DNA of 64,000 nt from Massilia rhizosphaerae. GTDB taxonomy: Bacteria > Pseudomonadota > Gammaproteobacteria > Burkholderiales > Burkholderiaceae_D. Positions within the stretch are counted from its first letter, which is position 1; each line of letters starts with the position of its first letter. Shown one piece after another: positions 16,835 to 25,761 of the stretch. The DNA lies in NCBI RefSeq assembly GCF_016093545.1, contig NZ_JADKYX010000007.1, positions 62,001 to 126,000 of the forward strand. Reading direction: 5' to 3'. The notes under the pieces were generated by a model. It searched no databases, had not been told where the DNA came from, and worked only from the letters and a program-made list of their open reading frames with translations. Position numbers and translations under genes: made by a program.

Positions 16835-19641
16835 ACGCGAATGTGCCGACCGTGACGTTCGAGATCGACGGCCGCGAAGTGGCGGCCCAGCCTTTCGACA
16901 CGCTGTTCGATGCCGCCGCGCGCGCCGGCATCGCCCTGCCGCACCTGTGCCACAAGGATGGCCTGGAGCCGGCCGGTAACTGCCGCGCGTGCGTCGTCGA
17001 AGTCGATGGCGAGCGTACCCTGGCGCCGTCGTGCTGCCGCCATCCGGCGCCCGGCATGAAGGTGCGCACGGACAGCGAGCGCGCCGTCGCCGCGCGCAGG
17101 ATGGTGGTGGAACTGCTGCTGTCCGACTTGCCGGCCACGACGTACACGCGCGACGACGAGGTCGCGGAGTGGGCGCGCAGACTCGGCGTGGGCAAGCCGC
17201 GCTTTCCCGCCACGCGCACCGTGCCGCCGCCGGACACGAGCCATGCCGCGATCGAAGTCAACCTCGACGCCTGCATCCAGTGCACGCGCTGCGTGCGCGC
17301 CTGCCGCGACGAGCAGGTCAACGACGTGATCGGCCTCGCGGGCCGCGGCGAGAACGCGCGCATCGTGTTCGACCAGGGCGACCCGATGGGCGCCTCGACG
17401 TGCGTCGCGTGCGGCGAATGCGTGCAGGCCTGCCCGACGGGCGCGCTGGCGCCGGCGCGCGGCGCCGCACTCGTCGTGCCCGACAAGGAGGTCGATTCCG
17501 TCTGCCCGTATTGCGGCGTCGGCTGCCAGTTGACGTACCACGTGAAGGACAACCGCATCGTGCGCGTGGAAGGCCGCGACGGCCCCGCCAACCACGGCCG
17601 CCTGTGCGTGAAGGGCCGCTACGGCTACGATTACGCGCACCACCCGCAGCGTCTGACGACGCCGCTGATCCGCAGGGAAGGCATGCCGAAACGGGGCGAC
17701 TTCACGATGGATCCGAGCCGCGTGCTGGACGTGTTCCGCGAGGCGACGTGGGAAGAAGCCCTGGCCGCGGCCGGCGGCGGCCTCGCGCGCATCCGCGATG
17801 CGCACGGCGGGCGCGCGCTGGCCGGCTTCGGTTCGGCCAAGGGCAGCAACGAGGAAGCGTACCTGTTCCAGAAGCTCGTGCGCACGGGCTTCGGCAGCAA
17901 CAACGTCGACCACTGCACGCGGCTGTGCCACGCGTCGTCCGTCGCCGCGCTGCTGGAGGGGATCGGCTCGGGCGCCGTGTCGAACCCGGTGATGGACGTG
18001 ACGCGCGCCGAGGTCGTGGTCGTCATCGGCGCCAACCCGACCGTCAACCACCCTGTTGCCGCCACGTGGATGAAGAACGCGGCGAGAACGGGCGTGAAAC
18101 TCATCGTGATGGATCCGCGCCGCTCCGACCTCGCGCGCCACGCGCACCGCTTCCTGCAGTTCAAGCCGGACACGGACGTCGCGCTGCTCAACGCGATGAT
18201 GCACACGATCGTCGAAGAAGGCCTGGTGGATCCGGCATTCGTCGCCGACCGCACGAGCGGCTACGACGCGCTGGCCGCCAACGTGGCGCACTACAGCCCC
18301 GAAGCGATGGCGCCCATCTGCGGCGTCGACGCCGATACGATCCGCTACGTGGCGCGGCTGTACGCCACGTCGAAAGGGTCGATGATCCTGTGGGGCATGG
18401 GCGTCTCGCAGCACGTGCACGGCACGGACAACGCGCGCTGCCTGATCGCGCTCGCGCTGATGACGGGCCAGATCGGCCGTCCCGGCACGGGCCTGCATCC
18501 GCTGCGCGGCCAGAACAACGTGCAGGGCGCGTCGGACGCGGGGCTCATTCCGATGATGTATCCGGACTACCGGCGCGTGGACGATCCGGCCGCGCAGGCG
18601 ACCTTCGAGGCCGCGTGGGGGCGGCCGCTGGACGGCAAGCCGGGCCTCACCGTCGTCGAGATCATGGACGACATCCTCGCCGGGGGCGAGGACCGAATCC
18701 GGGGCATGTACATCATGGGCGAGAACCCGGCCATGTCCGACCCGGATGCGAACCATGCGCGTGAAGCGTTGGCCGCGCTGGAACACCTCGTCGTGCAGGA
18801 CATCTTCCTCACCGAGACGGCGTACCTCGCCGACGTGATCCTGCCGGCGTCCGCCTTCGCCGAAAAGACGGGCAGCTTCACGAACACGGACCGCGTCGTG
18901 CAGCTGGGCCGCCAGGCGCTCGATCCGCCGGGCCAGGCGCGCCAGGACCTGTGGATCATCCAGCAGGTGGCGCGCCGCCTCGGCCTGCCGTGGGATTACG
19001 CCGGGCCGGCCGCCGTGTTCGACGAGATGCGGCACCTGATGCCCAGCATCGCCGGCATCACGTGGGACCGCCTGGAGCGCGACGGCGCCGTCACGTATCC
19101 GTGCCGCGCCGAGGGCGATCCGGGCGAGCCCGTCGTCTTCACCCGCGACTTCCCGCGCGAGGGCGGCCGCGCGCGCTTCGTCCCGGCCGACATCATCCCG
19201 GCCGACGAGCGTCCCGACACCGAGTATCCCGTCGTGCTGATCACGGGCCGCCAGCTCGAGCACTGGCACACGGGTAGCATGACGCGCCGCGCCGGCGTGC
19301 TCGACGCGCTCGAGCCGGACCCGGTCGCGCTCGTGCACCCGCTCGACCTGGAGGCGCTGGGGGGCCGGCCGGGCGACGTGATCACGATCGCGTCGCGCCG
19401 CGGCGAAGTGTCGCTGTACGCCCGGGCCGACGACGGCACGCCGCGCGGCGCCGTGTTCGTCCCGTTCTGCTATTACGAGGCGGCGATCAACCGGCTGACG
19501 AACGCGGCTCTCGACCCGTTCGGCAAGATCCCGGAATTCAAGTACTGCGCCGTGCGCGTGCGCCTGGGCGGGCAGGTCGCGCACCAGGGTTCCTACGGTG
19601 GCGGCCAGATTTTGGGAGACATGGCACAATTGCAAGTATGA
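16831..19641 (+). CDS. Formate dehydrogenase alpha subunit (bis-MGD, probably tungsten)
   Basis: This 936-residue catalytic subunit oxidises formate to CO2. The N-terminal [2Fe-2S] domain has Cys40, Cys51, Cys54 and Cys68. A double ferredoxin domain follows (CIQCTRCVRAC and CVACGECVQACP), then the pterin-domain [4Fe-4S] site CPYCGVGC with CVKGRYGYDY. The active-site residue is Cys366 in CTRLCHASSV, followed by the conserved His, so it is a Cys and not a selenocysteine enzyme. The C-terminus (ITGRQLEHWHTGSMTRRAGV) is the second MGD-binding domain. The His-Cys3 cluster motif that usually follows the first ferredoxin-like domain in NuoG/FdsA appears to be absent (ELLLSDLPATTYTRDDEVAE). Adjacent tungstate genes suggest W at the active site. 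Confidence 0.92.
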   Translation: MNANVPTVTFEIDGREVAAQPFDTLFDAAARAGIALPHLCHKDGLEPAGNCRACVVEVDGERTLAPSCCRHPAPGMKVRTDSERAVAARRMVVELLLSDLPATTYTRDDEVAEWARRLGVGKPRFPATRTVPPPDTSHAAIEVNLDACIQCTRCVRACRDEQVNDVIGLAGRGENARIVFDQGDPMGASTCVACGECVQACPTGALAPARGAALVVPDKEVDSVCPYCGVGCQLTYHVKDNRIVRVEGRDGPANHGRLCVKGRYGYDYAHHPQRLTTPLIRREGMPKRGDFTMDPSRVLDVFREATWEEALAAAGGGLARIRDAHGGRALAGFGSAKGSNEEAYLFQKLVRTGFGSNNVDHCTRLCHASSVAALLEGIGSGAVSNPVMDVTRAEVVVVIGANPTVNHPVAATWMKNAARTGVKLIVMDPRRSDLARHAHRFLQFKPDTDVALLNAMMHTIVEEGLVDPAFVADRTSGYDALAANVAHYSPEAMAPICGVDADTIRYVARLYATSKGSMILWGMGVSQHVHGTDNARCLIALALMTGQIGRPGTGLHPLRGQNNVQGASDAGLIPMMYPDYRRVDDPAAQATFEAAWGRPLDGKPGLTVVEIMDDILAGGEDRIRGMYIMGENPAMSDPDANHAREALAALEHLVVQDIFLTETAYLADVILPASAFAEKTGSFTNTDRVVQLGRQALDPPGQARQDLWIIQQVARRLGLPWDYAGPAAVFDEMRHLMPSIAGITWDRLERDGAVTYPCRAEGDPGEPVVFTRDFPREGGRARFVPADIIPADERPDTEYPVVLITGRQLEHWHTGSMTRRAGVLDALEPDPVALVHPLDLEALGGRPGDVITIASRRGEVSLYARADDGTPRGAVFVPFCYYEAAINRLTNAALDPFGKIPEFKYCAVRVRLGGQVAHQGSYGGGQILGDMAQLQV

Positions 19642-20516
19642 CATCGCGCATGACCTCTACTTATCGTCCCCAGCTGTCCCACGCCAGCGCCGGCCTCACG
19701 CATCCCGTGACGGGCATCGACGAGCGTGGACGCCGCGCGACCCTGCACATCCCGGCCGAGCGCCCGCTGACGGTCTATGTCGACAAGCGCGAGCTCGTCA
19801 CGTTGATGACCCTGGGCGCGGCGCCGGAAGCGCTGACCCTCGGCTATCTGCGCAACCAGCGCCTCGTGCGTTCGCTGGAGGACATCGTGTCCGTGCAGGT
19901 CGACTGGTCCGTGGACGCCGTGGCCGTCGTCACGCGTGGCGGCATTGCCGACGTCGAGGCGCGCACCGCGAAGAAGGTCGTCACGACGGGCTGCGGCCAG
20001 GGCTCCGTGTTCGGCGGGCTGATGGACGAGGTCGACCGCATCGCGCTCCCGCCCGACGCGACCTTGCGCCAGTCCGTCGTGCATCGCATCGTCGAGACCG
20101 TGCGCACCCAGCAATCCGTGTACAAGCAGGCCGGCTCCGTGCACGGCTGCGCGCTGTTCACGAACGCGGGCGAACTGCTGTGGTTCATCGAGGACGTGGG
20201 CCGCCACAACGCCGTCGACGCCATCGCGGGCCTGATGTGGCTCGAACGGATGGAGGGCGCCGACAAGGTGTTCTATACGACCGGGCGCCTGACGTCCGAG
20301 ATGGTGATCAAGGGCGCGCAGATGGGCATCCCGTTCCTGCTGTCGCGCTCCGGCACGACGCAGATGGGGCATGCGGTGGCGGAGCAGGTCGGCATGGCGC
20401 TGCTGGCGCGCTGCAGCGGCCACCACTTCCTGCTGCTGTCCGGCGAACGGCGCCTCGTGTTCGAGCCGGACTGGCTCGCCGCGCTGGAGACGGCGCGCAC
20501 GTTGCGCACGGCATGA
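19638..20516 (+). CDS. fdhD: Formate dehydrogenase accessory sulfurtransferase FdhD
   Basis: The 292-residue protein overlaps the dehydrogenase stop by ATGA. FdhD carries sulfur from a desulfurase to the bis-MGD cofactor so that the dehydrogenase is active. Family features include YVDKRELVTLMTLGAAPEAL, FIEDVGRHNAVDAIAGLMW and YTTGRLTSEMVIKGAQMG. The sulfur-transfer loop reads TTGCGQGSVFGG with only Cys119, where E. coli FdhD has CxxC. Single-Cys loops occur in part of the family, so activity is likely but the sulfur relay may differ. Its place between the alpha subunit and the transporter marks the cluster as a dedicated maturation unit. Confidence 0.92.
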   Translation: MTSRMTSTYRPQLSHASAGLTHPVTGIDERGRRATLHIPAERPLTVYVDKRELVTLMTLGAAPEALTLGYLRNQRLVRSLEDIVSVQVDWSVDAVAVVTRGGIADVEARTAKKVVTTGCGQGSVFGGLMDEVDRIALPPDATLRQSVVHRIVETVRTQQSVYKQAGSVHGCALFTNAGELLWFIEDVGRHNAVDAIAGLMWLERMEGADKVFYTTGRLTSEMVIKGAQMGIPFLLSRSGTTQMGHAVAEQVGMALLARCSGHHFLLLSGERRLVFEPDWLAALETARTLRTA

Positions 20517-21223
20517 GCGACATCGCGGATGCCGTCGCACGGGCCTTCGCGCTGCTGTTCAGGGGCGATCCCGATTTGTGGCGCATCGTCTGGGTCTCGC
20601 TCGAGACGACCATCGTCGGTCTCCTGCTGGCCACGCCGCCCGCGATCCTGATCGGCTACGTCGTCGCCATGCGCAAGTTCCGCGGGCGGCGCATCGTCAT
20701 CTGGCTGGCGCAGGCGGCGCTGTCGCTGCCGACCGTCCTGATCGGCCTCCTGCTGTACCTGCTGCTGTCGCGCCACGGGCCGCTCGGCGGCCTGCAATGG
20801 CTGTTCTCGCGGCCCGGCATGGTGTTCGGCCAGTGCATCGTCGCGCTGCCCGTGCTGCTTGCCTTTACGCTGGCGGCCGTGCAGGGGCTCGATCCGCGCT
20901 ATGCCGAAACCGCGATCGCCCTGGGCGCGTCGCCCATGCAGGTGATGGTGCGCGTGCTGCACGAGGCGCGCTTCGGCGTGATGGCGGCCGTGCTGTCCGG
21001 CTTCGGCCGCGTGATCTCCGAGGTCGGCTGCGCGCTGATGGTGGGCGGGAACATCGAGGGCGAGACGCGCACGATCACGACGGCCATCGCGCTGGAGACG
21101 AGCAAGGGCGAGTTCGCGCAGGGCATCGCGCTCGGCATCGTGCTGGTGTCGATCGCGCTGCTGATGAACGGCGCGCTGATGCTGCTGCAGGGCGACGCCC
21201 ACACGGTCCGGGAGCGCGCATGA
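20513..21223 (+). CDS. tupB: Tungstate ABC transporter permease TupB
   Basis: The 236-residue permease starts with ATG in an ATGA overlap with fdhD. It has about five membrane helices and the ABC permease EAA-type loop ETAIALGASPMQVMVRVLHE AR that contacts the ATPase. SEVGCALMVGGNIEGETRTI and IALETSKGEFAQGIALG are characteristic of the TupB/YjgA-type tungstate permeases and distinguish it from ModB. It forms the membrane channel of the TupABC importer. Confidence 0.88.
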   Translation: MSDIADAVARAFALLFRGDPDLWRIVWVSLETTIVGLLLATPPAILIGYVVAMRKFRGRRIVIWLAQAALSLPTVLIGLLLYLLLSRHGPLGGLQWLFSRPGMVFGQCIVALPVLLAFTLAAVQGLDPRYAETAIALGASPMQVMVRVLHEARFGVMAAVLSGFGRVISEVGCALMVGGNIEGETRTITTAIALETSKGEFAQGIALGIVLVSIALLMNGALMLLQGDAHTVRERA

Positions 21224-21957
21224 CCACCGGCATCGACGCGCGGATCGCGGCGGCCGTGCACGAGAGCGCCGGCGTGCATGTGCCCCGGCACGACGAACGC
21301 CGCAAGTCGCTGCTGGGCGTGCGCGGCCTGCGCAAGCGCCACGGCGAGCGCACGCTGTTCGACATCGACGTGCTCGAGATCGCGACGCATGGCGCCTACG
21401 TGCTGACGGGGATGAACGGCGCCGGCAAGAGCACCTTGCTGCGCGTGCTGGGCGGCCTGGAACGGGCCGAGATCGACAGCCTGCGCTTCGCCGGCGAGGC
21501 GGTGCCGCGCGCGCACCCGTACCCGCGCGCGCTGCGCCGGGCCATCGTCTACGTGCACCAGCATCCGATCCTGTTCTCGACGAGCGTCGCCGACAACGTC
21601 GGCTACGGCCTCGTCGTGCGCGGCGAGCCGCCCGCAGTCGTGCGTCCTCTCGTCGAGGCCGCGATGGCCTGGGCCGGCGTGACGCACCTGCGCGACACGG
21701 ATCCCACCCGGCTGTCGGGCGGCGAAAAACAGCGCGTGGCGCTGGCCCGCGCGAAAGTCCTGCAACCGCGCCTGCTGCTGCTGGACGAACCGACCGCGAA
21801 CCTCGACGGCGCCGCGCGCGAACAGGTCATCGCGCTGATTCCGACGATGGTCGAGGCGGGCAGCAGCATCGTCATCGCCTGCCACGACCGCGACCTGATC
21901 AACCTGCCCGGTGTGCAGCGGCTCAAGCTGCGCGACGGGCATCTCGAATACCGCTGA
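21220..21957 (+). CDS. tupC: Tungstate ABC transporter ATPase TupC
   Basis: The 245-residue ATPase begins with ATG in an ATGA overlap with tupB. Walker A is TGMNGAGKST, the Q-loop VHQHPILFSTSVADN, the signature RLSGGEKQRVALARA, Walker B LLLLDEPTANLD and the switch His is in ACHDRDL. There is an N-terminal extension of about 25 residues (VHESAGVHVPRHDERRK) before the usual start of the domain. No molybdate-binding TOBE domain is present, which fits TupC rather than ModC. Confidence 0.88.
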   Translation: MTTGIDARIAAAVHESAGVHVPRHDERRKSLLGVRGLRKRHGERTLFDIDVLEIATHGAYVLTGMNGAGKSTLLRVLGGLERAEIDSLRFAGEAVPRAHPYPRALRRAIVYVHQHPILFSTSVADNVGYGLVVRGEPPAVVRPLVEAAMAWAGVTHLRDTDPTRLSGGEKQRVALARAKVLQPRLLLLDEPTANLDGAAREQVIALIPTMVEAGSSIVIACHDRDLINLPGVQRLKLRDGHLEYR

Positions 21958-21974
21958 CACGACAAGGAGACCCC

Positions 21975-22784
21975 ATGCAACGCCGTTCCATCCTCGCCTT
22001 CATCGCCTGCCTGGCCGTCGCGACGCCGTTCGCGCAGGCGCAGTCCGCCAAGGTGCTGCGCCTGTCGACCACCACCAGCACCGAGAACTCGGGCCTCCTG
22101 AAATACCTGCTGCCCGCGTTCGAGGCCAAGACGGGCATCAAGGTCGACGTGATCGCCGTCGGCACCGGCAAAGCGCTGGAGCTGGGTAAGAACGGCGACG
22201 TCGACGTCGCGCTCGTCCACGCGCGCAAGCTGGAAGACAAGTTCGTGGCCGCGGGCTGGGGCATCGACCGCCACGACGTGATGTACAACGACTTCATCGT
22301 CGCCGGGCCCGCGAGCGACCCGGCGGGCGTGAAGGGCAGCCACGACGTCATCGCGGCCTTCAAGAAGATCGCGGCCGCGGACGTGAAGTTCATCTCGCGC
22401 GGCGACAATTCCGGCACGGACGTGATGGAGAAGGCCTACTGGCAGCAGGCCGGCACGAAACCGGCCGGCAGCAACTACGTCTCGGCCGGCCGCGGCATGG
22501 GCGAGGTGCTGAACATGGCGGCGGAGCTGAACGCCTACACCTTGACGGACCGCGCGACATACGGCGCGTACAAGGCCAAGACGGGATTGGCCATCCTCGT
22601 CGAGGGCGACAAGCGCATGTTCAATCCGTACGGGATCATCGCCGTCAATCCGGCGAAGCACAAGGGCATCAATTACCAGGGGGCGACGGCGCTGATCCGG
22701 TGGATCACGTCGCCGGAGGGGCAGGCGAAGATTGCCTCGTTCAAGCCGGCGGGGGAACAGTTATTTTTCCCGGACGCGAAATAA
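21975..22784 (+). CDS. tupA: Tungstate-binding periplasmic protein TupA
   Basis: The 269-residue protein has a signal peptide (cleavage near AQAQS, residue about 22) and is exported to the periplasm. LRLSTTTSTENSGLLKYLLP is the TupA signature, with the Thr/Ser cluster that binds the oxyanion. DVDVALVHARKLEDKFVA, FISRGDNSGTD and ALIRWITSPEGQAKIASF are further family blocks. TupA binds tungstate with very high affinity and discriminates against molybdate. It is last in the operon, 17 bases after tupC with an AAGGAG ribosome site. Confidence 0.9.
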   Translation: MQRRSILAFIACLAVATPFAQAQSAKVLRLSTTTSTENSGLLKYLLPAFEAKTGIKVDVIAVGTGKALELGKNGDVDVALVHARKLEDKFVAAGWGIDRHDVMYNDFIVAGPASDPAGVKGSHDVIAAFKKIAAADVKFISRGDNSGTDVMEKAYWQQAGTKPAGSNYVSAGRGMGEVLNMAAELNAYTLTDRATYGAYKAKTGLAILVEGDKRMFNPYGIIAVNPAKHKGINYQGATALIRWITSPEGQAKIASFKPAGEQLFFPDAK

Positions 22785-22804
22785 CGGACGGCCATGCGGC
22801 GATA

Positions 22805-23908
22805 TCACGCCAACGCGTGCATGACGGCATCCACCGGAATCGCCTTGACCCAATCCCGGCGCTGATCCGCCGTGATGACGGTGCTGTTGGCCTTGTCGAC
22901 CGGCGCCCATTCCGGCGTCTTCTGGCGCATCAGGGCGACGACCGGCACGCCGACGGCGTTCGCCAGGTGCATCACGGCCGTTTCCACCGACACGATCAGG
23001 TCGCATTCGGCCAGCATCGCCGGCAATTGGAAAAAGTTTTCGTTGGCGCTGAACAGTTCCGTGCGGTCGAGCTGGCGGCGGGTCAGCATGGCCTTCACGT
23101 TGTCCACTTCCTGCGGCACCGCGTTGACGACGAAGCAGGCGTCGCGCCATTCCGGCTGGGCGCGCATCGTTTCGATCAGCTCGGCCACGCGCTCGACGGG
23201 CCAGCAGCGCTTGCGCGTCTTGGCGAACGGATTGATGAATACGAGCTTGCCCTGGCGGCGGTCGAAGCCCCAGTCGTGCAGGCGGGCCTTGGCGCCGAGG
23301 ACGAATTGCTCGGGGATGTGCACGAACGGAATGCGCTCGGCCGGCGGGATCTCGACGGCGGCCAGCTGGCGGAACCATGCCGCGTGCACGTCGCTGATGT
23401 GCGGCGCGCTCGCGCGGTCGGCCACGTCCGGGTCGAGGCTGGCGTCCAGCTTGCGGTAGCTGAACCAGTGGAGCAGGCCCGGCAGGCCATGCGGCTTCTT
23501 CAGGCCGAACACGAAGCCGTCCGGGCTGATCTCGCGCGCGAGGTCGGCATAGAAATGGGGACGCAGGGTGCACAGCGAGACGACGATGGGGTAGTGTTCC
23601 CGCTGGGCTTCCTGGATGGACGCGCGGAACAGTTCGGGCGAGTAATTCTGCCGGTAGACCTTGTCGATGAAATCGCAGGCGTCGAGCCAGTCGTACAGGA
23701 CGTTCTTTTTCAGGTGCGGCCACTGCGACGCGTCGCTCGTGCGCCGGACCTCGTCCACCCACAGATGCAGCTTCAGGTGCGGATAGGCGCGCGCGAACGC
23801 CTGGAAGCAGTTCTGCAAATAGGTGTAGTCGCCCAACGCCAGGTGGGCGATGAACAGGATCTTGTCCGATTTCTTCAGCAGATCGGAAGGAATGAGAGGT
23901 ACGTTCAT
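22805..23908 (-). CDS. Glycosyltransferase family 9 (heptosyltransferase-like)
   Basis: The 367-residue protein begins MNVPLIPSDLLKKSDKILFI and has a GT-B fold with the ALGDYTYLQNCFQAFARAYP N-terminal block, KLVFINPFAKTRKRCWPVER and DLIVSVETAVMHLANAVGVP (ADP-heptose-type site). It lacks the Cys-rich tail of WaaF, and the N-terminal GD motif is present but divergent. It probably adds a heptose or related sugar to LPS, and is separate from the waaF operon. It is convergent with tupA (20-base gap). The acceptor is unknown. Confidence 0.82.
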   Translation of the reverse strand: MNVPLIPSDLLKKSDKILFIAHLALGDYTYLQNCFQAFARAYPHLKLHLWVDEVRRTSDASQWPHLKKNVLYDWLDACDFIDKVYRQNYSPELFRASIQEAQREHYPIVVSLCTLRPHFYADLAREISPDGFVFGLKKPHGLPGLLHWFSYRKLDASLDPDVADRASAPHISDVHAAWFRQLAAVEIPPAERIPFVHIPEQFVLGAKARLHDWGFDRRQGKLVFINPFAKTRKRCWPVERVAELIETMRAQPEWRDACFVVNAVPQEVDNVKAMLTRRQLDRTELFSANENFFQLPAMLAECDLIVSVETAVMHLANAVGVPVVALMRQKTPEWAPVDKANSTVITADQRRDWVKAIPVDAVMHALA

Positions 23909-24209
23909 TGTCTCTTACGGGTCGCCTGCCAGTTGTTGTCCGACGCCGCCAGCGGAGGTTCAGGGTCTGCGATCAGCAGCGCTAACCGGTCGGCTGGCCG
24001 TGCATCTGCGTGGTGGATGCACACTACCGCCAACTCTCGAAATCTTCAACAAATTGTCTCGAATTGTAGTCCAAACCGGGACATTGCGTTGCCCCCGGCA
24101 ATATTTTTAGACGCATTGTCCTGTGTGAGCAACATGAACTGAACAGGATGACAAATGCTTGTCTTTTAGACCGCGAAACTGGCGTATAAATTTCACATCC
24201 TCGGCCTGT
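23909..24209. other. Intergenic region upstream of the GT9 gene, downstream of rng
   Basis: I see no gene in these 301 bases. They contain an inverted repeat TGCATC-N9-GATGCA (24001-24021) and a direct repeat AATTGT-CTCG-AATTGT (24052-24067). Both lie upstream of the GT9 start and could be regulatory. No clear T-tailed terminator for rng is visible. Confidence 0.4.
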
Positions 24210-25685
24210 TTACATCAGGATGACGTCGTACTGCTCCTGATGATAGCCCCGCTCGACCTGCAGCGAGATCTTTTTGCCGATGAAGTCGCCCAGCATGGCC
24301 AGGTGCTGCGATTCTTCCTCGAGGAACAGGTCGACCACTTCCTGAGAGGCAACGATGCGGAATTCGCGCGGGTTGAACTGCTTGGCTTCGCGCAGCAGTT
24401 CGCGCAGGATTTCGTAGCAGATCGTCCGGCTCGTCTTGACCTGGCCGCGGCCGGCGCAGGCGGGGCAGGGCTCGCACAGGATGTGGGCCAGCGATTCGCG
24501 CGTGCGCTTGCGGGTCATTTCGACCAGCCCCAGCGCCGAGAACGCGCTCACGGATACTTTCGTGCGGTCGCGCGACAGCGTCTTCTTGAGCTCCGCGAGC
24601 ACGGCGTTGCGGTGCTCGTTGTTCTCCATGTCGATGAAGTCGAGGATGATGATACCGCCCAGGTTGCGCAGCCGCAGCTGGCGTGCGATGGCGTGCGCGG
24701 CTTCCAGGTTCGTCTTGAAGATCGTGTCGGCGAAATTGCGTCCGCCGACGAAGCCGCCGGTGTTCACGTCGATCGTCGTCATCGCCTCGGTCTGGTCGAC
24801 GATCAGGTAGCCGCCCGACTTCAGGTCCACGCGCCGGCCCAGCGCGCGCAGGATTTCTTCCTCGACGCCGTACAGGTCGAACAGCGGCCGTTCGCCCGTG
24901 TAGTGCTGCAGGCGCGACAGCACGCTGGGCGTGTACACCTGGGCGAATTCGACGAGCTTCAGGTAGTTCTCGCGCGAGTCGACGAGGATCGCGGCCGTCT
25001 CGTCGTGGACGAAGTCGCGCAGCACGCGCTGGGCCAGGCTCAGGTCCTGGTACAGCAGGCTCGTCGCGGGACGGGTGCGCGCGCCCTTCGTGATGGCGCC
25101 CCACGTCTTGCGCAGGTAGTCGATGTCGGCGGCGAGGTCGGCGTCGGACGCTTCCTCGGCCTGGGTGCGCACGATGTAGCCGCCGTTCTCGTCCGGCGGC
25201 AGCAGGCTCGCGAGGCGCGCGCGCAGGGCTTCGCGTTCGGATTCCTTCTCGATCTTCTGCGAGATGCCGATGTGCTTGTCCTGCGGGAGATAGACGAGCA
25301 TGCGGCCCGCGATCGAGATCTGCGTGGACAGGCGCGCGCCCTTGGTGCCGATCGGGTCCTTGATCACTTGCACCGTCAGCACCTGGCCGTCGAACAGGAT
25401 TTTTTCGATGGGCGTCGGCGGCGCGCTGCTCGCGCCGTTGGCGCCGTCGTGCGGGCGCGCTTCCCAGATGTCGGCCACGTGCAGGAAGGCGGCCCGTTCC
25501 AGGCCGATGTCGATGAAGGCCGACTGCATGCCCGGCAACACGCGCACGACCTTGCCGAGATAGACATTGCCCGCGAGGCCGCGGGTGAGCGTGCGCTCGA
25601 TGTGCAGCTCCTGTACGGCACCCTGTACCACCAGCGCGACGCGTGTTTCTTGCGGGTTGATATTGATCAGGATGTCTTCAGTCAT
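24210..25685 (-). CDS. rng: Ribonuclease G
   Basis: ATG 25685 gives MTEDILININPQETRVALVV, the usual RNase G start, and 491 residues. An S1 RNA-binding domain occupies about residues 35-130 with a basic insertion typical of betaproteobacteria. The RNase E/G catalytic core includes IDVNTGGFVGGRNFADTIF and LDFIDMENNEHRNAVL with the metal-binding Asp residues, and the Zn-link CEPCPACAGRGQVKTSRT. It trims the 5' end of 16S rRNA and takes part in mRNA decay in the cytoplasm. It is the last gene of the hemF-nadD-rsfS-rlmH-maf-rng run, 76 bases after maf. Confidence 0.95.
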   Translation of the reverse strand: MTEDILININPQETRVALVVQGAVQELHIERTLTRGLAGNVYLGKVVRVLPGMQSAFIDIGLERAAFLHVADIWEARPHDGANGASSAPPTPIEKILFDGQVLTVQVIKDPIGTKGARLSTQISIAGRMLVYLPQDKHIGISQKIEKESEREALRARLASLLPPDENGGYIVRTQAEEASDADLAADIDYLRKTWGAITKGARTRPATSLLYQDLSLAQRVLRDFVHDETAAILVDSRENYLKLVEFAQVYTPSVLSRLQHYTGERPLFDLYGVEEEILRALGRRVDLKSGGYLIVDQTEAMTTIDVNTGGFVGGRNFADTIFKTNLEAAHAIARQLRLRNLGGIIILDFIDMENNEHRNAVLAELKKTLSRDRTKVSVSAFSALGLVEMTRKRTRESLAHILCEPCPACAGRGQVKTSRTICYEILRELLREAKQFNPREFRIVASQEVVDLFLEEESQHLAMLGDFIGKKISLQVERGYHQEQYDVILM

Positions 25686-25761
25686 GAGCCCGGGCCGTGT
25701 TTTATTGTTCAGAGTCACATCATACACGGTGGACGCGTGGCCGGATGTGCGGGTTAGGGCA

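Noticed and set aside
17920..17935. Selenocysteine at the formate dehydrogenase active site
   Set aside because: The active-site codon is TGC (Cys366), not TGA.
16453..19644. 1063-codon minus-strand frame opposite the formate dehydrogenase
   Set aside because: Antisense shadow of a well-supported gene; composition typical of such shadows and no motif.
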